A stretch of DNA of 64,000 nucleotides from Ilyomonas sp965199905 (GTDB lineage Bacteria > Bacteroidota > Bacteroidia > Chitinophagales > Chitinophagaceae), in assembly GCA_965199905.1 (NCBI GenBank), contig OZ241366.1:868001-932000 (forward strand), written 5' to 3'. Position 1 is the stretch's first letter; each line of letters opens with the position of its first letter. This document shows, piece by piece, positions 49,866 to 59,628 of the stretch. Made by a program: the position numbers and the translations under genes. The notes under the pieces were generated by a model. It made no database searches and had not been told where the DNA came from. It saw nothing but the letters and a program-made list of their open reading frames with translations.

Positions 49866-52800
49866 TCAATTATCAGGATAATCGAAGCCAAAGTTTTCAT
49901 ATCTGCCGGCAGAGAAAAAGCGGTACGCGCTTTCATGACCTGACAAAATCATTTCGTGCAACTCCTTTTCAAACTGCGATAAAACTGGTTGGTCATTAGT
50001 GAGATTTTTAGTGGTCATTTTAGTAAGCTTATTATCGCTGCTGATTTCTTTTGTGTTGACAGGTTGCAGTCCGCTGATTCCTATTTTCCAGTCATCGGAT
50101 TTATCGAGTTTATATTTGAAGAAATACACCGTTCCTTTTTTCCCTTCCAAACTGATCGCTTTCTTGCCGGCAAGTTGAATATAGCTAAATTTTTCTTCGC
50201 TACTTTCATTCAGCAGCAACGATTTGGCTATGTCTTCCTGGTTGGCGGCTGACCTTGGAAACAAGTCTTTCCGGTGAATACTTTCCAATCGTTTTAGCAG
50301 CACAGATCGCCACTTATCTTTGGCAGCAAGGCCTCGCCAGATGCTGTCAGGCACAGGCTTTTTATTTGACGTTAAGGCGATAGCAGCTTCCAGCTTTACC
50401 GATTGATTTTTGGAAGACAACTGCCGTTGAAAGAAAACAGGCACCGAGGCGTTGCTGTCATAAAAAGGCATTAAAAGCGAGGAATAAGTAGAGAGTTCTT
50501 CAGAGCCATTTTTCTGGTAGCCGGAATAAGAAGAAGGATATCCAAACCGCATCGCATCTATAGAAACGTCATCTTCATTTTCATTTTCGTTATGCAGCAA
50601 ACGCTCATCGTCGTTTTGCATTTTTTTCATTTCAATCTTAGCGTCAAAGTATAGCTTGCTGAAATATGTTTTGTAAACCGTATCCTTTACCATTCCACTA
50701 TCAACCAAAACCTGCAATAAATGATTGACCGGCACCTTATAACTTTCGATAGCGCTAAGCTGCAGCAAACCGGGAAACATACGCTTTGCAAGAAGCAGAG
50801 AATCAGACATCAGATCAAAGAACTCATTATAGTCATTGTCGTTATCAAACACCGGCGGATCCTGCACCAGCAAAGCCTGTAGCGTGTCATAAGCGCGGGC
50901 TGTTCTGAGACGTGCAAGAGCAGATAAAATTTCATTTTGAAAGAAAGCTGTATCGGATGTTTGCCTGTATAATGTTGACAATATTTCCTCTGTTTCGCCC
51001 ACACATATTGAATCAGTAACGAAACCCAATTCATGAATAAAACGGCTTTTATTTTCGAAATAATTTTTTTCGTTGCAGGCAAACGAATGAATAATAGCTG
51101 ATAGCTTTGGCAATGCAGCACAGCTAAATTTCATGTTCGCAACAGCATTGTCGGCTTCCTTATGAAGTAATGAATCTTTGCTTCCATAATCTGTAAAAAA
51201 GTTGTTTTCTTTGTTTGTAAAAACAGAAGTTCCTTTTTTATCATCATCAGGATGAAAGCTTGATAAAAACGTTTTTAAAAAAGCACTTTCTTTATTGATT
51301 GTATCGCTGATTGCCGTTACCCTAAAGAGACGGTTGTGCTTTAATAAATACAAGTATGTGATTTGCCTTACTGTGTTTGTATCCTGTAGAATAACTTTAT
51401 AACCCGTGCAGGTTTTATCAAGCTGGTAAGGCTGTTTAGACTTAATAATGAAAGAGTGAAAAGATGATGAATCGATCACTTCATTCCAGAATAAAGCAGA
51501 GTCTTTGCTATAAAAGTATGTCGGATATTGAACCATATTTACCAGCACAGCTTCGCCGGTCGTATCATCCTGAAAGAACGCCGTTTTAGTGGTGTAATAA
51601 GCACTTCGATACGTATCATATCCATGCGAATATTGGTTATCGGCATTGCTTCTTGCCATACTCATCAGGAATGTGTCCAGATGAGGAACAACAGGTGTTT
51701 GCACGGAAAAATGAATGGTTGTATCCTGGTACAGTTGCGCAGCCGCATACGAAAAAGGCGTGAGCCGGCATGATGAAAAGAAGCTGTTTGCCGCAATTTC
51801 ATCCTTCTTTTTACCCGACAACATAAACACATAATACTGCGCGCCGCGAAGGACTGCTTTTGCATACATTGCTGCTCCGTTTTTTAAAAGGAATAACATG
51901 TTTAAAGCACTAAAACCATCTTGCTTTGTAAAGCTTCGGTTTAACTCCCTGTCTATTAACTTGCTTCGCTTCAGACTTTCTTCTATAAGGCTTATATCAA
52001 ACGTATCTTCCTCAAGAAAACCATAATTATTGACTGTTTTTTTTAAAACGGTATACGCATTACCACTTACAGAATCAATGCCTGCCCATTGTGCAGAAAT
52101 CATGTTGTCGCCCGCCTTATCTACATAAACAAAAGGAAGCTGTGGGAATGAACTACTAAACCCACTTCTATTGTTTTGACAGGTTTGCCATTGCAGCGGA
52201 TGATAGTCTATGTGAATTGAATTAAAAAATAAATCCGCCTCTGCTCCATTTACATAATCATCGTTGCCACTCATCTTACATATCACTTCTTCAAATGGCG
52301 TAATGATGATGCGGTAACGCTGCAGATCGCCCCGCCTGGTGCGGTTTGTAATGTTTATAACCGGGTATGCATCCTGCTGAGATATTGATTTTGAAATGAT
52401 GCGCCCCGGTATGTTTTCGTACAACAAACTATCCGTTCGCTTCAATACGTCGCTCATACTTTCGCCAAGCAAAGCAGCGTTGGTTTGTACACGGCTCAGC
52501 GTGTAATAAGTACCGTTTTCCATATCGGCATATTGCCAGCTCCTGTTGGTGTTTGTGAGGCTGGTACTTCGTTTATACAAAGCGCCGGGCAGCTTCATGG
52601 TAACGAAGCCATCTTCAGTTTGTACATCCTGAAATTGTACCGGCACTTTCAGTTTGTCAATCTCATCTTTTCGCTCTGCATTGCGGTCCTGCATGCCAAC
52701 CGGACGCAGGCGATATCCCATTTTGCGAAGCAATTCTATAACCCCTCTTTTGCCCGGCAGGTGAGCCGCGCCAACGCCGACAAACAGGGAGTTGTGCCCT

Positions 52801-53567
52801 AAAATTGTATCTATGGAATGCGCCTGTATTTCGTTTCGCTTGTATAAAAACTTCTCAACGAAAGCGGGTGATGTAAATTCATATTTTTCGAGCGAGTCTA
52901 ACACATCGAGATCACCCTGCCGATAGGCTGCCTGAATTTTCTTTTGAAGTTCATAACCCGTCTCGCCGCCTGTGCTGCGCTCGTGCTTATTCCTATCTTT
53001 TGCAGCATCCTGATAAGCTTCAAATACAATGCGCTCTGTTTGATAATAATCTTCGACACCCGTAGCTTTTTTACCCAGCTTTTTGCCTGTCTGGTAAATA
53101 TATAAGTCGAGGTATGTGTTCTCTTCGTAATCTTCCTGCGCTTCGTAATTCCGATACAGCAAACTGTTGACAACCTGTGGCGCATCGGTAAGCGCAGCGC
53201 GGATATTATCTTCGTAAGGCTGAAGCTGAAAAGAGGTTTCCCGCAAATAATTATTGGCACCATTGCGCATGTAAGCTGATATCTGCTGCCCGTTTTTGTC
53301 CATGTCCATCATATCGCGCTGCCAGTAAAACGGGTTTTGCTCCAGCGCTACCATATCAACATTCTTAATGGCATAGTAAAAAGAATCGCTCAGGTGAAAC
53401 ACCATTTTGCTGCTTACGTGCATTGTGCCAAAGAGATAAGAAGGCTTCTGCAAACCCTTTCCTGTAATTTCCCACAATAAGCCCGGATATTTTTTTTGCT
53501 GCGCAAAAGAGAACACACTAACTAATAAACAAACACCGGCAACAACTGCCTTACTCATTACTCTCAT
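49866..53567 (-). CDS. Large TraB/GumN family exported protein
   Basis: 1233 residues from the ATG at 53567. Signal peptide (AVVAGVCLLVSVFSFAQ) then an N-terminal TraB/GumN (Tiki-like) domain of ~280 residues with YLFGTMHVSS (GxxH motif near residue 47) and SLFVGVGAAHLPGKRGV near 265. GumN proteins are usually ~300 residues; here ~950 more residues follow, with no family I recognise, mostly mixed alpha/beta with no TM. It is probably periplasmic or surface-exposed. If the Tiki-type metalloprotease fold is active, the extension could be substrate-recognising. Confidence 0.75.
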   Translation of the reverse strand: MRVMSKAVVAGVCLLVSVFSFAQQKKYPGLLWEITGKGLQKPSYLFGTMHVSSKMVFHLSDSFYYAIKNVDMVALEQNPFYWQRDMMDMDKNGQQISAYMRNGANNYLRETSFQLQPYEDNIRAALTDAPQVVNSLLYRNYEAQEDYEENTYLDLYIYQTGKKLGKKATGVEDYYQTERIVFEAYQDAAKDRNKHERSTGGETGYELQKKIQAAYRQGDLDVLDSLEKYEFTSPAFVEKFLYKRNEIQAHSIDTILGHNSLFVGVGAAHLPGKRGVIELLRKMGYRLRPVGMQDRNAERKDEIDKLKVPVQFQDVQTEDGFVTMKLPGALYKRSTSLTNTNRSWQYADMENGTYYTLSRVQTNAALLGESMSDVLKRTDSLLYENIPGRIISKSISQQDAYPVINITNRTRRGDLQRYRIIITPFEEVICKMSGNDDYVNGAEADLFFNSIHIDYHPLQWQTCQNNRSGFSSSFPQLPFVYVDKAGDNMISAQWAGIDSVSGNAYTVLKKTVNNYGFLEEDTFDISLIEESLKRSKLIDRELNRSFTKQDGFSALNMLFLLKNGAAMYAKAVLRGAQYYVFMLSGKKKDEIAANSFFSSCRLTPFSYAAAQLYQDTTIHFSVQTPVVPHLDTFLMSMARSNADNQYSHGYDTYRSAYYTTKTAFFQDDTTGEAVLVNMVQYPTYFYSKDSALFWNEVIDSSSFHSFIIKSKQPYQLDKTCTGYKVILQDTNTVRQITYLYLLKHNRLFRVTAISDTINKESAFLKTFLSSFHPDDDKKGTSVFTNKENNFFTDYGSKDSLLHKEADNAVANMKFSCAALPKLSAIIHSFACNEKNYFENKSRFIHELGFVTDSICVGETEEILSTLYRQTSDTAFFQNEILSALARLRTARAYDTLQALLVQDPPVFDNDNDYNEFFDLMSDSLLLAKRMFPGLLQLSAIESYKVPVNHLLQVLVDSGMVKDTVYKTYFSKLYFDAKIEMKKMQNDDERLLHNENENEDDVSIDAMRFGYPSSYSGYQKNGSEELSTYSSLLMPFYDSNASVPVFFQRQLSSKNQSVKLEAAIALTSNKKPVPDSIWRGLAAKDKWRSVLLKRLESIHRKDLFPRSAANQEDIAKSLLLNESSEEKFSYIQLAGKKAISLEGKKGTVYFFKYKLDKSDDWKIGISGLQPVNTKEISSDNKLTKMTTKNLTNDQPVLSQFEKELHEMILSGHESAYRFFSAGRYENFGFDYPDN

Positions 53568-54492
53568 CAAGTGTATACTAACGATTTGAAAACGGGTTTT
53601 GAAACTTGTGTAAGCTAAGTGTTATTTTGGAAAACAAAAATTGACTACATGAAAAATATGAAATTGTATTCGTTGGCTTTCTTATCTGGAATATAAAAAT
53701 GCCACTGCCTATAAAAAGCTTTTTACATCAGTATAACTTCGGAGGTAAAACAGTGATTCCTGGTAACGCTAATGCTGGCATTGTTGAGGAAGTGCATTTG
53801 AAACCATAAGAACTAATACCTAAACAGTACAATACCGGAAGGGTTTCACAATAAAGGTGGGATTGAAAGAGACGGGATATTATTATGAACGGTGAAAAAG
53901 AAAGGGAAGCAGAAGCCGAAGTGAAAGAATGATAGCAAGGCTTCAAATTAATAAAGTATAAAAGGAAGCGTGCAGCCATAGATTTCGCTTAAGCCATTGA
54001 AGGGAAGTTGCATTACCGTTGTGTTCGTGTATTGCAATTTCATTTTGATTGTTTTGTTTCATTGTAATCAAATCCTGCCGGATTTGATTACAAGCGCGCT
54101 CTTTTAGGAGGTTTTTCTTGATTCATTTCAATAACACAAACATCTTTTTGCAAGTTTGCAAAGCTGCAAATACACCGGCAAAAGCCTTTTTTCCAATACA
54201 ATATATGAAGCCTGATGTAGCCAAATGCTTTTGCCAATTACAATCTGGCGCGCTAACAAAAAAGGCCGGCACAGCAGCCATCTATATCGTTATACAAGAC
54301 GCAACAGCACATAGAGCTTTCATTTTAAACGACGTTTTAGTTTTACGAAAGTCACTATTCCTTTACCTTTTATTCTTATAATTTCGTTTACTTAATTTGA
54401 CAATGCTTTTGTAAACACTGCTATATATTGTAGCTGTCATGTAAAAGCAACTTTAAAAAGTTGAAAAGTCTTATTGCCTTAACCGCTAAACA
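53568..54492. other. Long gene-poor region upstream of the starch locus
   Basis: 925 bases. Several short frames exist (e.g. 53728-53979 minus, 54118-54381 plus) but none looks protein-like. Contains a perfect 12-bp hairpin, GTAATCAAATCC/GGATTTGATTAC at 54065-54092, without a T-run. The rest may be decayed sequence. Confidence 0.45.
54065..54092. repeat. 12-bp palindrome before the SusR-like gene
   Basis: GTAATCAAATCC, loop TGCC, GGATTTGATTAC. A regulatory or terminator role is open. Confidence 0.35.
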
Positions 54493-56217
54493 ATGAAAGT
54501 TATACTCATTCTTTGCATACTGTTATTATCTGATTCTGTGTCTTTTGCTTCGCCGCACAAGGACAGCCTTATGGATGAATTAAATGGGGCAATAAAAGAC
54601 GCACACAAGTATGATGAGAGTAAAGTGGCGGATATTACTAAGTTACAGAATGAACTAAACAAAAGTTCACAAAACGATTTAGATCAGCGCTACCAAATTA
54701 ATCTCCGGTTATACAACGAATACAAATACTACAATTATGATTCGGCATTGGTTTATGCAAATGAACTTCAGCGGTTAGCCTATTATAAAAGCGATCCGGC
54801 TTTAATTACAGATGCGAGGTTGAATGCGGTATTCATTATGTTGTCGAGCGGAATGTTTAAAGAAACATTCGATTCGTTGCAGGTTATTTCCGTTACGAAT
54901 AGCGCTGATTCGGTGAAAGCAGAATATTATTCATTAATGGGGCGCGCTTATTATAATCTTGCCGATTTTAACGGCGATCCCTCATACAATGTCAAAGCCA
55001 ATTTTTATTTAGACTCCGCATTACATTTATACCCTGCCAATTCTTTTGACTATAATTATTATTTAGCTCTCACATTTCTTAAAAAGAGAAATACCGATAG
55101 CGCTCTTTTTTATTTGAATCATGTAATGGCGCACAAAGATTTGTCATACCATCAAATTGCGTTAGCAACATCAACCATAGGTGGCATTTATATAAGTCAG
55201 GGTTCAGAGGATAAAGCGATACCTTATTTAGTCCACGCTTCTGTTGCAGACATAAAATCATCAACCAAAGAAACGTTAGCCTTATTAACGCTGGCAGGAA
55301 TCATTTATAAAAAAGGAAACTTAGACGAAGCGCTGTTATATATTGAGAAAGCGAATACTGACGCTGAATTTTATAATGCCAGGCTTAGGAAAGTGCAGGT
55401 GGGCGCCGTTTTGCCGCTTATAGAAGGCGGCATGATTCACACAATCAAAAACCAGAAAGAAAAATTACAATATTTTTTAATTGCATTATCCATCCTTGCA
55501 ATCTCTTTGGCGGGTTTTGCTATGATTATTCGCAACCAGGTGAAAAAACTAAAAGCAGCCAGAAAAAGTTTATCAGAGATCAACTTAAAACAACAGAAGA
55601 TTAACCAGGAACTGCAGGAAGCAAATGAGCTAAAGGAAAAGTACAATAATCAGTTAGTAGTTACGAACAGCCAGTTGGTGGAAGCTAATACAATAAAGGA
55701 AAGTTACAATGTGCAGTTAAAGCAGATAAACCACCAGCTATCAGAGGCAAATAAGATCAAAGAAGAATACATTGGTTATTATTTTAATCTTGACACCGAA
55801 TATTTATCGCGGATTGAAAAACTGATAACTTCTTTGGATAAAAAGGTAGCAGAAAGAAAATGGGAGGAAATCAGGTTCATTCTTAAAAGCGTTGACCCAA
55901 AAAAAGAGAAAGAGGAACTTCTGCAAAACTTTGATAAAGTTTTTTTACGGCTGTTTCCAAATTTCGTTTTGCAGTTCAATACTTTATTTAAACAGGAAGA
56001 TAAAATCATACTGAAAGAAGATCAACTGCTGAATACTGAACTTCGGATATTCGCCCTTATCAGGTTAGGTGTAACCGAAAATGAGAAAATTGCTGAAATC
56101 CTCGATTATTCTATCAACACCATTTATTCTAAAAAAACTAAAATAAGAGGCAAAACAATTATTAACAAGGACGAACTTGAAAAAAAGATTGTCGAGATTA
56201 CCACAATCACCTTCTAA
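54493..56217 (+). CDS. SusR-like membrane-spanning regulator (DUF6377)
   Basis: 574 residues. Signal peptide, then a TPR-rich periplasmic region (~30-310; YDSALVYANELQRLAYY, ALFYLNHVMAHK, DEALLYIEKANTDAEF), one TM at about 328-347 (FLIALSILAISLAGFAMII), a coiled coil to ~430, and a C-terminal HTH-like segment (ENEKIAEILDYSINTIYSKK). The order and the DUF6377 region fit SusR of Bacteroides, which senses maltodextrin and turns on susC. Directly upstream of the susC-like gene. Sensing ligand inferred. Confidence 0.8.
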   Translation: MKVILILCILLLSDSVSFASPHKDSLMDELNGAIKDAHKYDESKVADITKLQNELNKSSQNDLDQRYQINLRLYNEYKYYNYDSALVYANELQRLAYYKSDPALITDARLNAVFIMLSSGMFKETFDSLQVISVTNSADSVKAEYYSLMGRAYYNLADFNGDPSYNVKANFYLDSALHLYPANSFDYNYYLALTFLKKRNTDSALFYLNHVMAHKDLSYHQIALATSTIGGIYISQGSEDKAIPYLVHASVADIKSSTKETLALLTLAGIIYKKGNLDEALLYIEKANTDAEFYNARLRKVQVGAVLPLIEGGMIHTIKNQKEKLQYFLIALSILAISLAGFAMIIRNQVKKLKAARKSLSEINLKQQKINQELQEANELKEKYNNQLVVTNSQLVEANTIKESYNVQLKQINHQLSEANKIKEEYIGYYFNLDTEYLSRIEKLITSLDKKVAERKWEEIRFILKSVDPKKEKEELLQNFDKVFLRLFPNFVLQFNTLFKQEDKIILKEDQLLNTELRIFALIRLGVTENEKIAEILDYSINTIYSKKTKIRGKTIINKDELEKKIVEITTITF

Positions 56218-56645
56218 AAAGGCTTTTAAGGATTTGTTTTGAACAATATGATGAATTTGCATTATATCAATATAACTTATTTGATGTCAAATCATTTCAA
56301 ATTAAATTAAAAATAATTTTTAGATTAATTTCTATTTTTTCTATTTTAAATTTTTTGCAATTTCTTTTTAGCACTCATTTTACATCAGAAGTTTAGCAAA
56401 CGCTACATTCTCTTGCCTGCCTGCATTGCCATTCTGCTATTTATACGAAATGCTTTAAATATAAAAACTTTCCACACATTGGCTTGCTCTCTATTATTGC
56501 TTCAAATAAATGAAACTCAAACTTTCTGCAATTAAAATCCTTGTTCTATGCCTGACTTACTGCATAGCAATCAAAGTATTTTCATTAGTTTTTGTAATAG
56601 CCATAAAATTTAAAAATCAAATAAAAAGTAACAATACCTCAAAAC
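56218..56645. promoter_or_regulatory. susR-susC intergenic control region
   Basis: 428 bases with no gene. Contains an inverted repeat ATTTGA-TG-TCAAAT at 56279-56292 and a near-promoter TAGTTTTTG about 55 bases before the susC ATG. The likely site where the SusR-like protein acts; the exact element is not identified. Confidence 0.4.
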
Positions 56646-59621
56646 ATGAAAGCAAAACGAATGCTTCGAACTACATTTCTTTACCTGCTGTTTTTTTCTG
56701 TGTATCAACAGGTTTTTGCACAGAGCAGAGTCATAACAGGTTCTGTTTCTGATGACAAAAATAGCCCGGTCGCCTCGGCATCGGTTACCGTTAAAGGCAC
56801 TACCATTGGCACTGCGGCAGATTCTTTAGGTAATTTTTCGCTTACAGTTCCCTCGAATGCCAAAACATTGGTGGTTGCCTCTGTCGGTTATACCAACCAG
56901 GAAGTGCCCATCGGTGTTAAAACGACGATTGCAGTTGTTCTGATTTCTACATCACAAGCTTTAAACGATGTGGTAGTGGTGGGTTATGGCACGGCAAGAA
57001 AGACAGATTTAACAGGATCAGTGTCAACTGTGTCCAGCAAAGATTTAAACCCGGGACCGATTACCAATCCATTACAGCAGCTCACAGGCAAAGCGGCGGG
57101 CGTAAACATTTCCCAGGTGGGAAGCGAACCCGGTTCCACACCATCGGTTCGTATTCGTGGCATTACTTCCCTGCAAGGGGGAAATGATCCGTTAGTTGTG
57201 GTTGATGGCGTACAGGGTAATCTGGATTTGTTGAACCAGGTGCCGCCGAGCGAAATAGCAACGGTTGACATTCTAAAAGACGCTTCTGCTACGGCGATTT
57301 ACGGATCGCGTGGCGCGCCGGGCGTAATCATCATTACCACGAAAAAAAGCACTGCCGGCAAAACCAGTGTTGAGTATACTGAAAACAGCTCGCTTGATGT
57401 AATACCTAAAAAATTGCACCAGTTAAATGCTACCGAATGGACGAACGAGGCAAAGCTGCAAGGCGTAGATGCTTCTGCCAATCACGGGTCGAGCACAGAT
57501 TGGTATGATTTACTTACCCGAAATGGGTATACGCAAAATCATACCCTTGCTTTTGGCGGCGGCGCCCAGGGATTCAATTACCGTGCATCAGTAACTGCTA
57601 TTACACAAACGGGTGTTGTTATCAACTCCAGTTATCATAAATATATCGGCAGAATTACCGCCACGCAAAAAGCTTTGGATGACAGGCTTACCCTTACCAT
57701 GAATGTGAACAGTGGTATTAACAATGCTACTTACAGCCCGACAGGCGTAGGTAATGCCGCTTTTAGTTCTATTCTTGTAAACCAGGCTTATATAGCAAGA
57801 CCAACCGATCCGGTTTACAATAGCGATAGCACGTACTATAGAGATCCGAATGTGTTTCAATACACGAATCCGTATGCGGTTGCCAAAACCGTTAAAAATG
57901 TGGGCAACACAAATAACTTATTCGGAAGCCTGAACGCCAGCCTCGATATTTATAAAGGCATATCCGCCGGATGGTTTGGCAGTTGGAGAAAGGTTGATTT
58001 TAATTCGGGCTACTATTTACCGGCAGCATCAACCGTTCAAAATGCTATTGATAATAAAGGGATTGGAAATATCCATAATGATCATACGGACGAAAAATTA
58101 CAGGACATCAGTTTAAGCTACAAACACGATTTTTCAAAAAGCCGTTTGGATGCAACTGCCGTATATGAGTGGCAGGCGCAAACCTATAACGGCACATTCA
58201 CACAAGGCAGAGGATTTATCAACGATATCGCGAGCTATAATGCGTTGCAGTTAGGCGATCTGTCGAAAGTATTGCAGGGCGATTTGTCTTCTTACAAAAA
58301 TGACAGAAGGTTGGTTTCCTATTTGGGACGGGTAAATTATTCATTCGATAACCGCTACCTTTTAACGGTTAGTTTCCGGCGCGATGGTTCAACGGTGTTT
58401 GGTACTAATAACAAATGGGGCAATTTTCCTTCCGCATCCATTGCATGGCGCATTGACCAGGAGAGCTTCATGAAAAACCAGAAACTTTTCAGTACGCTTA
58501 AATTGCGCGGCGGCTACGGCGTTACCGGTAACCAACAGGGAATCGGACCCCAAAATTCCATTTCGTTAGTTGGACAAGCAGGAACTGTATTCTTTGGCGG
58601 TACAACGATTCCTAATTATGCGGTTACGCAAAATTCAAATCCGAATCTGCGTTGGGAAACCAAAAAGCAGGGGAATGCCGGTTTGGATTTCGGGTTTCTG
58701 GACAATAGGCTGACGGGTACGTTTGATGCTTACTCAGCCACTACCGATAATCTTTTGTTTAACTATACAGTACCGCTTGAAGGTCCATTCTTAACTACGA
58801 ATATATTGGCTAATGTGGGCAGCTTACGAGCCCGCGGATTGGAACTTTCCTTAAGCTATACCCTAATTAGAACCCATAATACAACTTTAACATTGGCAGG
58901 CAACGGCTCTTTACAACAAAGCAAGGTGCTGAAACTTGGCGGTGATATCGAGGGTTATGATATAGCTACAAACTATGTAGCGTGGGGAGCCAATGCCTTT
59001 CTTGTTGTTGGTAAACCCATTGGTACCTACCTGATTGTGCAACATCTTGGAAAAGATGCGAACAATGCAGAAACCGTTGTTGACCAAAATAAAGATGGCA
59101 TCATTGACCAGGGAGTTCAAAGCGTGGACAGAATAGAGGAAGGGCAATCGTTGCCAAAATATAACTATGCATTTACACCCAGTTTTAGCTATAAAAATTT
59201 TGACGCTTCAATGGTTTGGCGGGGATCGGGTGGCAACAAAATCTACAACGGCTTGCGCCAGACACTAAGCTTAGAACAAAACCTCGGTAAATCAAACTTA
59301 TTAGAAAGTGCTATTCCGTTAGGAATTGCTTCCTCGCAATATGGCTCTGACCTTTGGTTAGAAAACGGCTCGTTTTTAAGATGGGAAAATCTTTCATTAG
59401 GATACCGGTTTAATTTAAGCAATGTCAAATATATTAATGCTTTACGCCTGTCTGTAACCGGTCAAAACCTGGCGTTAATTACCAAGTACAAAGGCTTGGA
59501 CCCGGAAGTAGATGTAAGTAGCAATAGTGTGAATGGTGTAGTCTCTTCAGGTGGCGACTTTGGTAATTATTATCCGCGTACAAGAACATTTTCAATCGGT
59601 TTAAACGTCATTTTTAAATAG
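56646..59621 (+). CDS. susC: SusC-like TonB-linked outer membrane transporter
   Basis: 991 residues. Signal peptide (FLYLLFFSVYQQVFAQ), carboxypeptidase-like regulatory domain (ITGSVSDDKNSPVASASVTV), the SusC signature DVVVVGYGTARKTDLTGSVS, plug domain (RIRGITSLQGGNDPLVVVDG, VDILKDASATAIYGSRGAPG) and a long barrel ending YYPRTRTFSIGLNVIFK. Imports oligosaccharides held by SusD. First gene of the sus operon after the regulator. Confidence 0.96.
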   Translation: MKAKRMLRTTFLYLLFFSVYQQVFAQSRVITGSVSDDKNSPVASASVTVKGTTIGTAADSLGNFSLTVPSNAKTLVVASVGYTNQEVPIGVKTTIAVVLISTSQALNDVVVVGYGTARKTDLTGSVSTVSSKDLNPGPITNPLQQLTGKAAGVNISQVGSEPGSTPSVRIRGITSLQGGNDPLVVVDGVQGNLDLLNQVPPSEIATVDILKDASATAIYGSRGAPGVIIITTKKSTAGKTSVEYTENSSLDVIPKKLHQLNATEWTNEAKLQGVDASANHGSSTDWYDLLTRNGYTQNHTLAFGGGAQGFNYRASVTAITQTGVVINSSYHKYIGRITATQKALDDRLTLTMNVNSGINNATYSPTGVGNAAFSSILVNQAYIARPTDPVYNSDSTYYRDPNVFQYTNPYAVAKTVKNVGNTNNLFGSLNASLDIYKGISAGWFGSWRKVDFNSGYYLPAASTVQNAIDNKGIGNIHNDHTDEKLQDISLSYKHDFSKSRLDATAVYEWQAQTYNGTFTQGRGFINDIASYNALQLGDLSKVLQGDLSSYKNDRRLVSYLGRVNYSFDNRYLLTVSFRRDGSTVFGTNNKWGNFPSASIAWRIDQESFMKNQKLFSTLKLRGGYGVTGNQQGIGPQNSISLVGQAGTVFFGGTTIPNYAVTQNSNPNLRWETKKQGNAGLDFGFLDNRLTGTFDAYSATTDNLLFNYTVPLEGPFLTTNILANVGSLRARGLELSLSYTLIRTHNTTLTLAGNGSLQQSKVLKLGGDIEGYDIATNYVAWGANAFLVVGKPIGTYLIVQHLGKDANNAETVVDQNKDGIIDQGVQSVDRIEEGQSLPKYNYAFTPSFSYKNFDASMVWRGSGGNKIYNGLRQTLSLEQNLGKSNLLESAIPLGIASSQYGSDLWLENGSFLRWENLSLGYRFNLSNVKYINALRLSVTGQNLALITKYKGLDPEVDVSSNSVNGVVSSGGDFGNYYPRTRTFSIGLNVIFK

Positions 59622-59628
59622 TCAAATC

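Noticed and set aside
53700..53970. Possible decayed Rhs-like or transposon piece (GLKETGYYYE in one frame)
   Set aside because: Only one short suggestive phrase; not enough to call.
54118..54381. 87-codon frame before the SusR-like gene
   Set aside because: No RBS, no recognisable domain, mixed composition; probably chance.
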